A DNA stretch of 64,000 nucleotides from CAKZML01 sp963823435 (GTDB taxonomy: Bacteria > Pseudomonadota > Gammaproteobacteria > Steroidobacterales > BM003): contig CAWGLN010000001.1 in assembly GCA_963823435.1 (NCBI GenBank), positions 620,001-684,000 on the forward strand, written 5' to 3'. The notes under the pieces are model-generated. The model searched no databases and was not told the DNA's origin. It saw nothing but the letters and a program-made list of their open reading frames with translations. Every line of letters starts with the position of its first letter. Within the stretch, counting starts at the first letter, position 1. The position numbers and the translations under genes were made by a program. This document shows positions 35,862 to 44,926 of the stretch, piece by piece.

Positions 35862-37530
35862 TAGTAAACAGCGCCCTCGCCGTCGCCCCTGGGATCCGAG
35901 GCGGCCTGAACCTTGCCACTGGCGTAGTCCCAGGTGATCACTTCCATGTTGCCGTAGCGGCGACCCGACAGTTGCAGGGTGTGGCCAAGTGATTCCAGCG
36001 CCTCCAGTTCATCCTGGCTAAAGGCGTTGTCCTCATAAGTGATGACATCCGGCATGTACTGGTGATGAAAACGCGGAAGCGTAGCGATCTGCTCGGCGTC
36101 CGCACCCTCTGACCAGGCCATCACACCCAACAACACCATGCTGATGATGCGACTGCCACCGGGTGTACCAAGAATCACCAGGCCCTGGTCGGTCTCGGCC
36201 CAGGTCGGCGCCATACTCGAAAGCATACGCTTGCCGGGCGCAATCACGTTGGCGTCCGCCCCCACCAACTTGAAGCCGTCCGCCACACCGGGCTTGACGG
36301 AAAAATCATCCATTTCGTTGTTCAGCACCACTCCGGTATTCGGGATCATGATGCCGTTGCCAAACCAGAAATTCAGCGACATCGACGCCGACACCCGGTT
36401 GCCCTCGGCGTCCAGGATGGAAAAATGCGTGGTGTTCGTCCCCTTGGCTTCCCAGGTGCTCAAGCCCGGGAGGCTGTCGCTGGAGGTGGCCTTGTCCAGG
36501 CGAATACTGGCCCGCTGGCCGTCAGCGTAATAGGGATGTACCAGACGCTGCTATCGGTATGGTGACAAAATCCGGATCACCCAGGTATTGCCCCCTGTCG
36601 CGGAACGCCCGGCGCAAGGCTTCAACCACCAGGTGGGCCCTGGTAACGGAATCAAGCTGTCCAGCTGTAGGGGCCCAGGATATTCAAGGCCTCGGCAAGG
36701 ACCACACCACCAGCGCGGTGCGGCCCCGCCTGTGATGACCATGTCTTTGTAACGGGTTTTCAGGGGCGTCCGCTCCATTATCCGGTAGTCGGCCAGGTCT
36801 GCCTCGGTCCAGATACCACCCAGTCCGCGCACTCCCGCACCATGCGCCGCGCTTGTTCGCCTGTATAAAATCCGTCGCGTCCGTTCGCGGCCAGCAATGC
36901 CAACGCATCCGCCAACTCCGGATTGGTGACTACCTGCCCCAGTTCCGGAACCTCACCGCCCGGCAGGAATACCTTGCCGGCGTGATTTGTCAGTAACTGC
37001 CCTTGCTTGAATTTAAGCCCGCCTTGCAGACGCGGGTACATGGGATAAGCCATCGCGGGCCAGGCGAATCGCCGGGGCAAGGTTTTGCGCCAGGGTCAGT
37101 TTGCCGTAAGTCTTCGCAATGTGGATAAGGGCCGCGGCCTGCCCGGGAATTCCGGAAGCCAGGGCCGTGTTTCGTGACAAGCCCGGAACAGGTTCGCCCT
37201 GCTCGTCGAGGAACATATTGGCCGAGGCTGCGGCGGGTGCACGCTCGCGGCCATCAACCAGGACCTCGAAACGGTCCTCAGCCCGGTGCAGCAGCCAGAA
37301 GCCGCCGCCACCCAGCCCGGTTGCGTTAGGCTCCACCACCGCCAGTGCCGCACTGACAGCCACTGCGGCATCAAACGCGTTACCGCCCGCCTCCAACACT
37401 TCGTAGCCCGCGGCGTTTGCCAGGGGATGGGCGGAGGCGATCGCCGAATTCCCGGGGGTCGCGGCCTGGCCACAGGCGACCAGCAAGCATCCACAGGAGG
37501 AAACCCTGACGAAGCCCGTGGCAATACCCC
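35861..37530 (-). CDS. ggt: Gamma-glutamyltranspeptidase, several frameshifts
   Basis: Exported self-cleaving enzyme that moves gamma-glutamyl groups of glutathione. Pieces in order: a lipobox-like LLVACGQ near the start, ASAHPLANAAGYEVLEAGGN, GLGGGGFWLLHR, the substrate-binding Arg in VDGRERAPAAA, then TNPELADALALLAANGRDGF, GGIWTEADLADYRI, and the small subunit with the nucleophile Thr in TNTTHFSILDAEGNRVSAS, followed by PGKRMLSSMAPT and ILGTPGGSRIIS. At least four frame changes lie between 37080 and 36460. The first part is read in one open frame with coaD, without a stop between them, so the true start is unclear; I place it near 37530. The TAG stop is made by the edge of a MITE-like element. 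Whether it is active cannot be told. Confidence 0.8.
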
Positions 37531-37570
37531 TGCGTGGCGACGTACCCACCAAACTAGCGGCCTCCAGCCT

Positions 37571-38050
37571 GGCCTGGTACCTGGCATCCAGGGCCTGCTT
37601 CACGCTGGGATGGACAAAAAGTGACACGTCGCCGCCCAGCATGGCTATCTCGCGAATCATGCTGGAGGAAATGTAGGAGAGCTCTTCCTGCGGAGTCAGG
37701 AATACAGACTCCAGCTCCGGCGCCATGGCCCGGCTCATATTTGCCAGCTGAAACTCAAACTCGAAGTCCGAGACTGCACGCAGCCCACGTACCATGACAT
37801 CCAGCTTGTTCTGCCGCGCGAACTCGATGGTCAGTCCGTCGTACCCGGTCACTTCAACGTTATCGAGATCATTCAGTACTTCGCGGGCCAGGTCCACGCT
37901 TTCGGCAAGGCTGAACAAGGTGCCCTTGGCAGGACTGGCGGCAACCGAGACGACGACTCTTTTAAACAGGCGACTTGCCCGACGCACCAGGTCCTGGTGA
38001 CCATTGGTAATCGGGTCAAATGTCCCTGGATAAATTGCGGAAAGGCTCAT
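37571..38050 (-). CDS. coaD: Phosphopantetheine adenylyltransferase, open frame runs on into ggt
   Basis: Fourth-step enzyme of coenzyme A synthesis. ATG 38050 overlaps the rsmD stop (ATGA). Motifs: SAIYPGTFDPITNGHQDLV with the nucleotide-binding T-x-G-H-like NGH, VVVSVAASPAKGTLFS, VRGLRAVSDFEFEFQLANM, and YISSSMIREIAMLGGDVSLF. The standard domain ends near residue 160 (KQALDARYQ), but no stop follows and the frame continues into gamma-glutamyltranspeptidase sequence. A missing or added base near the join, hiding the coaD stop and ggt start, is more likely than a real fusion. The end given here is the end of the CoaD domain. Confidence 0.9.
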
Positions 38051-38690
38051 GATTCTTGCACCTGCTCTGTTCGTTCCGGTTCGTTCTCGGGCCCAGACGG
38101 GCGCAACAGGCTGGCCAGCACGTTTCCGGCCCTGGTCTGTCGAAGCACCTCCCAACCCGGTGGCACAGCCGGCTCGCCACGACTGGCAGAGGTCTCAAGG
38201 TAGACCCTCGCGCCCGGAGCCAGCCAGCCCCCTTGCAGCAAGAGTGTACACAATTCGTGACTCCACTCCTGATCGAAAGGGGGATCGGCAAACACGATGT
38301 CCGTCTGGATGGACCCGCGAGCCAGAAATTGCCTGACATTGCCTCGTTCGCATTGCCCACCCCTGGCGCCCAGCGTATCCAGGTGCTGCCGGATACTGGC
38401 CAGGGCAGGTTCTGACTCATCGACAAACACGACACTTGAGGCGCCGCGTGACAAGGCCTCCAGCCCCAGGGCGCCACTGCCGCAAAACAAGTCCAGGCAA
38501 CGGGCGCCCGGGACCTGCATGGCCAGCCAGTTAAACAACGTCTCCCGAACCCGATCCGGGGTCGGACGCAGACCGGGTAACGGAGGAAAGCCCAGCACAC
38601 GGCTGCGCCACAACCCGCCGATAATCCGGAATCGATTGCGCGTACCGTGCGGGCTGCTCGGCCCGGATTACTGGATGACTTTCTGGACAT
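38047..38690 (-). CDS. rsmD: 16S rRNA (guanine-966-N2)-methyltransferase, one frameshift
   Basis: Methylates G966 of 16S rRNA using SAM. The start is ATG 38690 (SRKSSSNPGRAARTVR), then one frame change near 38630 leads to RNRFRIIGGLWRSRVLGFPP, RPTPDRVRETLFNWL (family signature), the SAM site CLDLFCGSGALGLEALSRGA, and the catalytic DPPF motif in IVFADPPFDQEW. The C-terminus (ENEPERTEQVQES) overlaps the coaD start by ATGA. The joined length of about 214 residues is normal. In E. coli rsmD is next to ftsYEX, as here (with one small gene between). Confidence 0.9.
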
Positions 38691-38718
38691 GAGAACCCGT
38701 GACTCCGGGCAAAGACCC

Positions 38719-38750
38719 AGGGAGCCTAGAGATTTGATCCTGGACACAAG
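38719..38750 (+). mobile_element. Possible trace of the MITE-like element
   Basis: AGGGAGCCTAGAGATTTG, then ATCCTGGACACAAG, resembles the left end of the element (AGGGAGCCTCTGATTTG). Only about 32 bases match, so this may be chance. The rest of the 276-base gap holds no gene. Confidence 0.3.
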
Positions 38751-38966
38751 GGGCCAGTTCATGAATAGAGGCGTCGGGCGCGCTCAATGCACCCTCCAGA
38801 TCTCCGCGTAACGCGCAACCCGAGGCGAGACCGCACCGGCGCTCGGGTCGGGAACACGAATTCATGACCGGATCATAGTCCTTGATACTAACAGGGCTGG
38901 ACTTCACCTGCGCCGACCCGGGGACCCGACCCGGACTGCCGCCAATGTCGTTACCAGGGAAAGGCC

Positions 38967-39413
38967 TCACGCGGTTTCGTGACCCAACACCGAGGCCAGG
39001 CGTTCAAGGACATCCGATTCAGCGTGATGCAGATCCTCGTCTGCCATGGCCACAGCCAGCGCAGCAGAGTAAATCTCGCGCCGAACCGGCACCGGCAGCA
39101 TCTTGGCCCTCATCTTGAGGTCGGCCCAGAATTTATCGCTCTCGAGACTGACCGAAGACACGGTCATTCGAATCTGATCCTCGCTGAGAGAGTAGCCGGT
39201 CTTGGAATTGTAGACCTCGACACTGGTGCCTATTTCCTCATCCTCCAGCTTTCCGTCGGCGGCGCACATCACCGCCATTGACCGGATAACAAGGTCCATC
39301 GCGACCTGGCGTGGATCTTGCGCCCCGGCGGACTTGCCCGGCCCGCCCGGCAGAGCGGCCAGCATGTCGTCACATGCGTCGAGAACTCTGTGTATGTAAG
39401 CGGTTATCCTCAT
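38967..39413 (-). CDS. TerB-like protein
   Basis: Soluble acidic helical protein of 148 residues resembling the TerB/DjlA N-terminal fold. Visible marks are AMDLVIRSMAVMCAADGKLE, with the acidic AADGKLEDEE that in TerB proteins can bind metal, and the matching second half YSAALAVAMADEDLHHAESD with a second acidic patch. There is no signal peptide. It lies between rsmD and ftsY with its own gaps, so no operon is evident. TerB-like proteins are linked to tellurite resistance or membrane stress, but the specific role here is not known. Confidence 0.72.
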   Translation of the reverse strand: MRITAYIHRVLDACDDMLAALPGGPGKSAGAQDPRQVAMDLVIRSMAVMCAADGKLEDEEIGTSVEVYNSKTGYSLSEDQIRMTVSSVSLESDKFWADLKMRAKMLPVPVRREIYSAALAVAMADEDLHHAESDVLERLASVLGHETA

Positions 39414-39630
39414 TTTTTTGTCCCTATGTATGTCTTTCGCTGCATTCCCTTAGAAGGGCAGCCCCGTATTTCAACCGGGTTCGGCACAAAATGCCACAGT
39501 TTCGAGACGCGGAGAATGATTTTCTTGACGTGCTTGGACCGCGTCGGGGCTGACCAAAGCTGCTTGCGGCCCCTGGCAGGTCGAAATCAGGCAAGACAGG
39601 ACCGCGAATAATCACGATAATTGCCTGCCA

Positions 39631-40604
39631 ATGTTTAAACGCAAAGATAACTCAACCGATAGTGGCAAGCCGGCTCCCGGTTTTATCACCCGCTTGCGCG
39701 CCCGGCTCAACCGTGGCGACTCCTGGCTTACCTATGACCTGGCAAACCTGGTCCCGGGCGGCAAAATTGACGAAGACCTGCTGGAAGAGCTGGAAACACG
39801 CCTGCTGCTTGCCGATGTGGGTGTGGATGCCACCACCCACATCATGGACGGACTGCGCGGTCGTTTGAAACGCAAGGAACTGAAAGACGGCACCGCGGTG
39901 ATAGCGCCTTGCGCACGGCCATGCTCGAGATACTGGCGCCCTGTCAGTCACCTTTGCATATAGGTGACGAGCATCGGCCATGGGTAATCCTGTTCGTAGG
40001 CGTCAACGGCGCCGGCAAGACCACCACTCTTGGCAAACTGGCGCGCAGGCTGAAGGATTCCGGGCTGTCCACCATGTTGGCGGCCGGTGATACCTTCCGT
40101 GCGGCGGCGGTTGAGCAGCTACGCGCCTGGGGCGAACGTAATGACGTTCCGGTGGTGGCGCAGCAATCCGGGGCGGATCCGGCGGCCGTGATTTTTGACG
40201 CCATGGCCTCGGCCCGAGCGCGAAAAATAGACGTACTGCTTGCGGACACGGCTGGTCGCCTGCAAAGCCAGGCCGGGCTGATGGATGAGCTGGGCAAGAT
40301 CGTCCGGGTAATACGCAAGGCAGACCCCAGCGCACCGCATGAGATTCTGCTGGTCCTGGATGCCGGCATCGGGCAGAACTCGCTCACCCAGGCGCAGCAG
40401 TTCCACCAGGCAGTCGGGCTGACCGGCCTTGTGCTGACCAAGCTGGACGGCACCGCCAAGGGCGGCGTGGTGCTCAACATTGCCAGGGCGATGAAGTTGC
40501 CAATACGCTTTATCGGCATAGGCGAGCAGGCCGAGGATCTGGATGTCTTTCGGGCAGAAGACTTTGTAGAAGCCCTGCTTGGCACCGGGGGTGGAGGGCT
40601 GTGA
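39631..40604 (+). CDS. ftsY: Signal recognition particle receptor FtsY, one frameshift
   Basis: SRP-receptor GTPase that docks ribosome-nascent-chain complexes at the inner membrane. The N domain (about residues 22-95) has LTYDLANLVPGGKIDEDLLE and ADVGVDATTHIMDGL. The frame changes near 39905, and the G domain follows: VGVNGAGKTTTLGKLARRL (G1), AAGDTFRAAAVEQLRAWGER (G2), LADTAGRLQ (G3), LVLTKLDGTAKGG (G4) and GIGEQAEDLDVF. The usual DANTGQN is DAGIGQN here. The acidic A domain of E. coli FtsY is almost absent, giving about 325 residues. Start ATG 39631. First gene of the ftsY-ftsE-ftsX unit; its stop overlaps the GTG of ftsE. Confidence 0.94.
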
Positions 40605-41281
40605 TTCGATTCGAGCAGGTCGCCAAACGCTACCCCGGGGGCAGAGAAGCCCTGTCTGAGTTGAGCGTAGCCGTGAACAAAGGCGAGATGGCTTTTCTCA
40701 CCGGGCATTCCGGTGCCGGCAAAAGCACCATTCTGAAACTGATTGCGCTGATAGAACGCCCGACTCGTGGCCAGGTGATAATTAACGGTCAAAACACCAA
40801 CGGTATCAGCCGCCGGCAGATACCTGCATTCAGACGCAGGATCGGTATGGTGTTCCAGGACCACAAGTTACTCTACGATCGGACGGTGCTCGACAACGTC
40901 GGACTGCCCCTGGTGGTACAGGGAATTGGCCACCGCGAAATCGGCCGCCGGGTCAGGGCCGCACTGGACCAGGTGGGCTTGCTGGGCAAGGAAAAGCTGT
41001 TCCCTGTGGCCCTGTCCACCGGAGAGCAACAGCGGGTAGGAATCGCCAGGGCAGTGGTATCCAAGCCCGACCTGCTCATTGCGGATGAGCCCACGGGCAA
41101 CCTGGACCCCGAGTTATCCCTGGAGATCATGAACCTGTTTCAGCGCTTCAATGACGTGGGCGTAACACTGCTTATCGCCAGCCATGATCACAGCCTGATT
41201 GAGCAACTGGGCAAGCGTCGGATTACCCTGGCCTCGGGCAGACTGTTAAGCAGCGGCCTTCCCGGGCAGGTGTCCGTATGA
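40601..41281 (+). CDS. ftsE: Cell division ATP-binding protein FtsE
   Basis: ATPase of the FtsEX complex, which controls cell-wall hydrolases at the division site. 226 residues, intact. GTG 40601 overlaps the ftsY stop (GTGA). Motifs: Walker A GHSGAGKSTILKL, Q-loop FQDHKLL, ABC signature LSTGEQQRVGIARAV (usual LSGGEQQR), Walker B LLIADEPTGNLD and H-loop ASHD. Its TGA overlaps the ftsX ATG (ATGA), so the three genes are translationally coupled. Confidence 0.96.
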   Translation: MIRFEQVAKRYPGGREALSELSVAVNKGEMAFLTGHSGAGKSTILKLIALIERPTRGQVIINGQNTNGISRRQIPAFRRRIGMVFQDHKLLYDRTVLDNVGLPLVVQGIGHREIGRRVRAALDQVGLLGKEKLFPVALSTGEQQRVGIARAVVSKPDLLIADEPTGNLDPELSLEIMNLFQRFNDVGVTLLIASHDHSLIEQLGKRRITLASGRLLSSGLPGQVSV

Positions 41282-42299
41282 ACCGTCGCCGACCCAACAA
41301 CACCCGGCCCGGTTCGCCCGGTTCAGGACGCAACTGCGTCGTCTCCCGCAACGCAAGGTGTCGGAGGGCTGCGGCTGATCAGGGTCTACTTCACACGTCA
41401 CGCGCAAAATCTGCTCTCTGCACTGGGACGCATGGTGCGACAACCGGTGGGCAGTCTGCTGACCGTGACCGTAATTGGAATAGCGCTGTGCCTGCCTGCC
41501 GGCTTGCATTTGCTGGTGGTTAACGGCAAGGCGATTACCAGCAACTGGGACAGCGCGGTGGATTTGACCGTGTATCTCAAGCCCGGATTACCACCGGAGA
41601 CAGCCAGGGGACTGGCAGCAACGCCTGGAAAAACGCCTGGATGTAAGCAGCGTTCAAGTGATTCCCGCGGCCCAGGCCCTGGCGGAGTTTCGCGAACTGT
41701 CCGGGTTTGGCGAGGCGCTGGATGCGCTGGCAGAGAATCCGATTCCCGATGTGCTGGTTATTCGACCTGCGCAGGAGGACATCAGCGCTACCCAGGTCAA
41801 AATGCTGGGAGACGAACTGACCGCCTGGAAGGAAATCGACCTGGTCCAGGTGGACACGGCCTGGGTGGAGCGTTTTCACGCCCTGCTGGCCATTCTCCGT
41901 CGCGCCGTGTCCCTTGCCGCAGCAGTCCTGGCCGTGGGTGTGGTGGTCATCGTGGGTAATACGATTCGTCTGGATATCCAGAATCGCAAGAGCGAAATCG
42001 AGGTATGCAAGCTCATCGGTGCAAGCGATGCCTTTATCCGAAGACCGTTTCTCTACAGCGGCCTGTGGTACGGACTGGGCGGCGCCATAGTCGCCTTGTT
42101 GGTCGTCAACGGCACCATGCTGCTGTTACAGGCGCCTATACGGCAGGTAGCGGGGCTTTACGGCAGCAATTTCAAGCTGATGGGTCTGGATCCCGGCTCG
42201 GTGCTGCTTATCCTGGCAGGTGGCTCTGGCCTGGGTTGGCTGGGTTCCTGGCTGGCTGCAACCCGACACATGCGGCTCATAGAACCCGGCAAGGATTGA
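41278..42299 (+). CDS. ftsX: Cell division protein FtsX, two frameshifts
   Basis: Membrane partner of FtsE. ATG 41278, then a frame change near 41312 leads to RVYFTRHAQNLLSALGRMVR and the first helix SLLTVTVIGIALCLPAGLHL. A second change near 41625 enters the periplasmic domain end, VQVIPAAQALAEFRELSGFG. Three more helices follow (LAAAVLAVGVVVIVGNTIRL, PFLYSGLWYGLGGAIVALLV and VLLILAGGSGLGWLGSWLA), and EVCKLIGASDAFIRRPF is the conserved cytoplasmic coupling segment. About 340 residues when joined, as usual. Both indels lie in GC-rich stretches. Confidence 0.93.
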
Positions 42300-42356
42300 T
42301 AACTAACTGATTTATAATAGTTTTTATTTTCTCGTCCCGAGGAACCATTTTTCGAT

Positions 42357-42383
42357 TTAGCACTCTAAGAGTTTGAGTGCTAA
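42357..42383. promoter_or_regulatory. CIRCE operator (HrcA site) upstream of rpoH
   Basis: Perfect TTAGCACTC-N9-GAGTGCTAA, identical to the CIRCE consensus with the standard 9-base spacer. It lies 38 bases before the rpoH ATG and about 40 bases after a TATAAT (42313-42318). It should bind the HrcA repressor, which would link the sigma-32 gene directly to HrcA control. Confidence 0.9.
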
Positions 42384-42420
42384 AATCGGTTCCCCCGACG
42401 TGGAGAGGTACCCAAGAACT

Positions 42421-43287
42421 ATGAGCAATGCCTTAGCAATTCGCCCGAATGACCTGGTCCTGGCCGGTCCCGTTGGCAGCCTTGATGCCTATATACAGGC
42501 CGTGTCTGTCATCCCCGTGCTCAGTGTTGAAGAAGAGCAGGCGCTGGCCATCCGTTTCCGTGATGACGAGGACCTGGAGGCCGCGCGCTCCCTGGTGCTG
42601 TCTCACCTGCGCTTTGTTGTGCACATCGCCAGGGGTTACTCGGGCTACGGTTTGAATCTTGGCGACCTGATCCAGGAAGGCAATGTCGGTCTGATGAAGG
42701 CGGTAAAGCGCTTCGATCCGACCATGGGCGTGCGCCTGGTGTCATTTGCCGTACATTGGATACGCGCCGAAATTCACGAGTACGTTTTGCGTAACTGGCG
42801 CATGGTCAAGGTGGCGACCACCAAGGCCCAGCGCAAGCTGTTCTTCAATTTGCGCAAGGCCAAGAAAAACCTGAGCTGGCTGAATCAGGAGGAAACCGAG
42901 GCGGTCGCCCGGGACCTGGGTGTAACCGCCATCCAGGTGACCGAGATGGAAAAACGCATGTCCGCCAGGGACATGACCTTTGACGCTCCGGGTGACGCAA
43001 GCGAAGAGGGTGCCGGGTACGGCGCCGCAAGCTTCCTGCCCGCCGCGGATGCAGACCCCGCCCAGATTGTCGAGGCCGAAGACTGGGAACAGACAACGCA
43101 ACGCAGGCTTATGGCCGGCTTGAACACCCTGGACGAGCGCAGCCGCGACATCATCAAGCGTCGCTGGATGGCAGATGAGAAAGAAACGCTACAGGACCTG
43201 GCCAGCGAATACGGTGTGTCTGCGGAGCGCATCCGCCAGATCGAAAACAACGCCATCAAGGCATTGCGCCAGCAAATCGCGAACTGA
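42421..43287 (+). CDS. rpoH: RNA polymerase heat-shock sigma factor (sigma-32)
   Basis: Sigma-70 family factor RpoH, 288 residues. ATG 42421 (SNALAIRPNDLVLAGPVGSL) is preceded by GGAGAGG; an upstream start 48 bases earlier would lie inside the CIRCE element. Regions: 1.2 with PVLSVEEEQALAIRFRDDED; 2.1-2.4 with LVLSHLRFVVHIARGYSGYG, LIQEGNVGLMKAVKRFDP and VHWIRAEIHEYVLRNWRMVK; the RpoH box QRKLFFNLRKAKK; and region 4.2 with LQDLASEYGVSAERIRQIEN. It follows ftsX as in E. coli. No E. coli-like thermosensor hairpin is obvious; the operator upstream suggests repressor control. Confidence 0.96.
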   Translation: MSNALAIRPNDLVLAGPVGSLDAYIQAVSVIPVLSVEEEQALAIRFRDDEDLEAARSLVLSHLRFVVHIARGYSGYGLNLGDLIQEGNVGLMKAVKRFDPTMGVRLVSFAVHWIRAEIHEYVLRNWRMVKVATTKAQRKLFFNLRKAKKNLSWLNQEETEAVARDLGVTAIQVTEMEKRMSARDMTFDAPGDASEEGAGYGAASFLPAADADPAQIVEAEDWEQTTQRRLMAGLNTLDERSRDIIKRRWMADEKETLQDLASEYGVSAERIRQIENNAIKALRQQIAN

Positions 43288-43310
43288 TACAGACTGGCGA
43301 CAGAAAGAAA

Positions 43311-43337
43311 AATCCCGGCTTTCGCCGGGATTTTTTT
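43311..43337 (+). terminator. Rho-independent terminator of rpoH
   Basis: AATCCCGGC-TTTC-GCCGGGATT followed by TTTTTT, starting 23 bases after the stop codon. Confidence 0.92.
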
Positions 43338-43347
43338 GCCTGGGACC

Positions 43348-43432
43348 GCAGGGTGCACTCAGTGCACCGTCAGGAATGCTGCGTAAAACTCACCCTGCCC
43401 CGCACCCACGCCCGGTGCCGAAACGCTCCCTA
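43348..43432. repeat. Degenerate hairpin repeat, overlapping the stop of the OmpA lipoprotein gene
   Basis: GCAGGGTGCACTCAGTGCAC, then a worn second arm (GCGTAAAACTCACCCTGC) and CGGTGCCGAAACGCTCCCTA. Its outer end supplies the CTA that is the TAG stop of the minus-strand gene at 43430. Confidence 0.6.
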
Positions 43433-44106
43433 CTGGGTCACCGGCACCAGGGTAAGTTCAACCCTGCGATTCAAGGCACGACCTGACATCCGTAGTGTTG
43501 TCGGCCACCGGCCGGGTTTCGCCCATGCCTATCGTGATGACCCGCATTTCCAGCACACCCCGGTTCACCAGGTAAGTCGCCACCGTAGCCGCCCGACGCT
43601 CCGACAGCGCCTGGTTGTGTTGCTCGCTGCCGGTGGAATCGGTATGTCCGGCCACCTCGATCACGGTCTTGTCGTATTCCTTGAGCACAAGACCAACCGA
43701 ATCAAGGACGCCGAAAAACTCCGGCCGCAAATCCGAGCTATTGGTGGCGAAGGTCACGTTGCCCGGCATGACCAGGGTGATGTGGTCGCCATCACGGGTC
43801 ACGCTGACACCGGTGCCTTCCAGCTTGCTTGCGCAAGGCCAGTTCCTGTTTATCCATGTAGGCGCCCACGCTGCCACCGGCAATCGCCCCAACGCCGGCC
43901 CCGATAAGGGCGTATTGTCGCCGTTCCACCGCGTCGTCGCCGGTCATCAAGCCGATAGCGATACCAGAAGCAGCGCCAATAAGCGCTCCCTTGGTCGCCG
44001 AGGAGGTCTTTTCCTCCTGGGTATACGGGTCCAGCGTGGTGCAGGCCGATAGCAATACGACTGCACCAACCAGCGACACCGTCATTGTTCTAATCAAGTT
44101 ACTCAT
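43430..44106 (-). CDS. OmpA-family lipoprotein (YiaD-like), two frameshifts
   Basis: Outer-membrane lipoprotein with a peptidoglycan-binding OmpA domain. ATG 44106 (GGAGAACAGG upstream) opens a lipoprotein signal with lipobox LLSACTT (Cys near residue 22). A glycine-zipper stretch follows (GALIGAASGIAIGLMTGDDA, then GAGVGAIAGGSVGAYMD). After a frame change near 43830 comes the OmpA domain: NVTFATNSSDLRPEFFGVLD, EVAGHTDSTGSEQHNQALSE with the Asp and Arg that bind diaminopimelate (ERRAATVATYLV), and GMGETRPVADN. A second frame change near 43485 leads to LNRRVELTLVPVTQ. About 225 residues, as for YiaD. The TAG stop lies in the end of a repeat. Confidence 0.85.
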
Positions 44107-44178
44107 TCCTGTTCTCCATTGTTTGCGACTCCCGGCGACCTTGCGGCGTCCGGCTCCGAGCCCTTCCATGGGGCCCGA

Positions 44179-44873
44179 TCATTCCTGCTCACTGACTGTC
44201 GGTGTTAATTCATCCCTGCTAATCAGGGGAACCACTCGAATTTCGACTCTTCTATTCATGCGCCTTCCCTCGGGACTTGCGTTATCCGCAAGCGGCTGGG
44301 TGTCGGAGCGTCCTTCCACCACCATCCGCAGTGGATCCACCCCTTGCGACTGCAGAAGCTCCGCCACTGACCTGGCCCTTTGCTCTGACAACTGGTGGTT
44401 GATCTGCGCGCTACCCGTGTTGTCCGTGTGTCCACTGATCTCCAACAAGCTCAATTCGTAGTCCGTGAACACCCGCGCCCACCCCTGCAATTGTTTCGCG
44501 GCCGGGTCCGACAACTCAGCGCTGCCAATCCCGAAAGCAAGCTCCGCGGACAATCGCAGCAAAACCAGGTTCCTGCCTTCCTCAACCTCCGCCGTTTCCG
44601 CTGCCAGGCCCGTGATCTCCCTGGCGATGGCAGCCTGGTACAACCCGGCGTTGGACTTGGCAACCGGCTTGGTCCCGTCAGCCAGCAACCGCTCGCGTTG
44701 GGTTTCCAGCGCGGCGGTCCAATAAGCCGGCCCTGTCTCCGGCTGTGCCACAGGCTCCACGGTCTCCGGCGTCTGCCCGCGTCTCTGTCTGGAAAAGCCC
44801 TGCCGAGCAGCCTGGGATCAATCCTAGGCAAGTCAGGATGAACGCAAGCTTAACCGCCGCCCGGCTGTTGCAT
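44179..44873 (-). CDS. OmpA-domain lipoprotein, two frameshifts
   Basis: Second peptidoglycan-binding lipoprotein next to the YiaD-like one. The signal part is read as LAFILTCLGLIPGCSAGLFQ with lipobox IPGC; a start at ATG 44873 needs a frame change near 44855, and another near 44770 leads to TVEPVAQPETGPAYWTAALE. The middle is helical (residues about 40-110). The OmpA domain has AELAFGIGSAELSDPAAKQL, LEISGHTDNTGSAQINHQLS, EQRARSVAELL and RRMNRRVEIRVVPLI with the last conserved Arg pair. It may be in one operon with the 43430 gene, being 72 bases upstream on the same strand. The exact partner in the wall is not known. Confidence 0.8.
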
Positions 44874-44926
44874 TGAACCGCAGGCCCGCGTAGCGTCTTG
44901 GGGCAAATGGTGAGAGGTAACCACGC

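Noticed and set aside
39944..40864. 306-codon minus-strand frame
   Set aside because: Antisense to ftsY and ftsE, which carry all GTPase and ABC motifs.
42296..42318. Full sigma-70 promoter for rpoH from TTGATA and TATAAT
   Set aside because: The spacing between the two hexamers is only 11 bases, too short; only the -10 is kept as a candidate.
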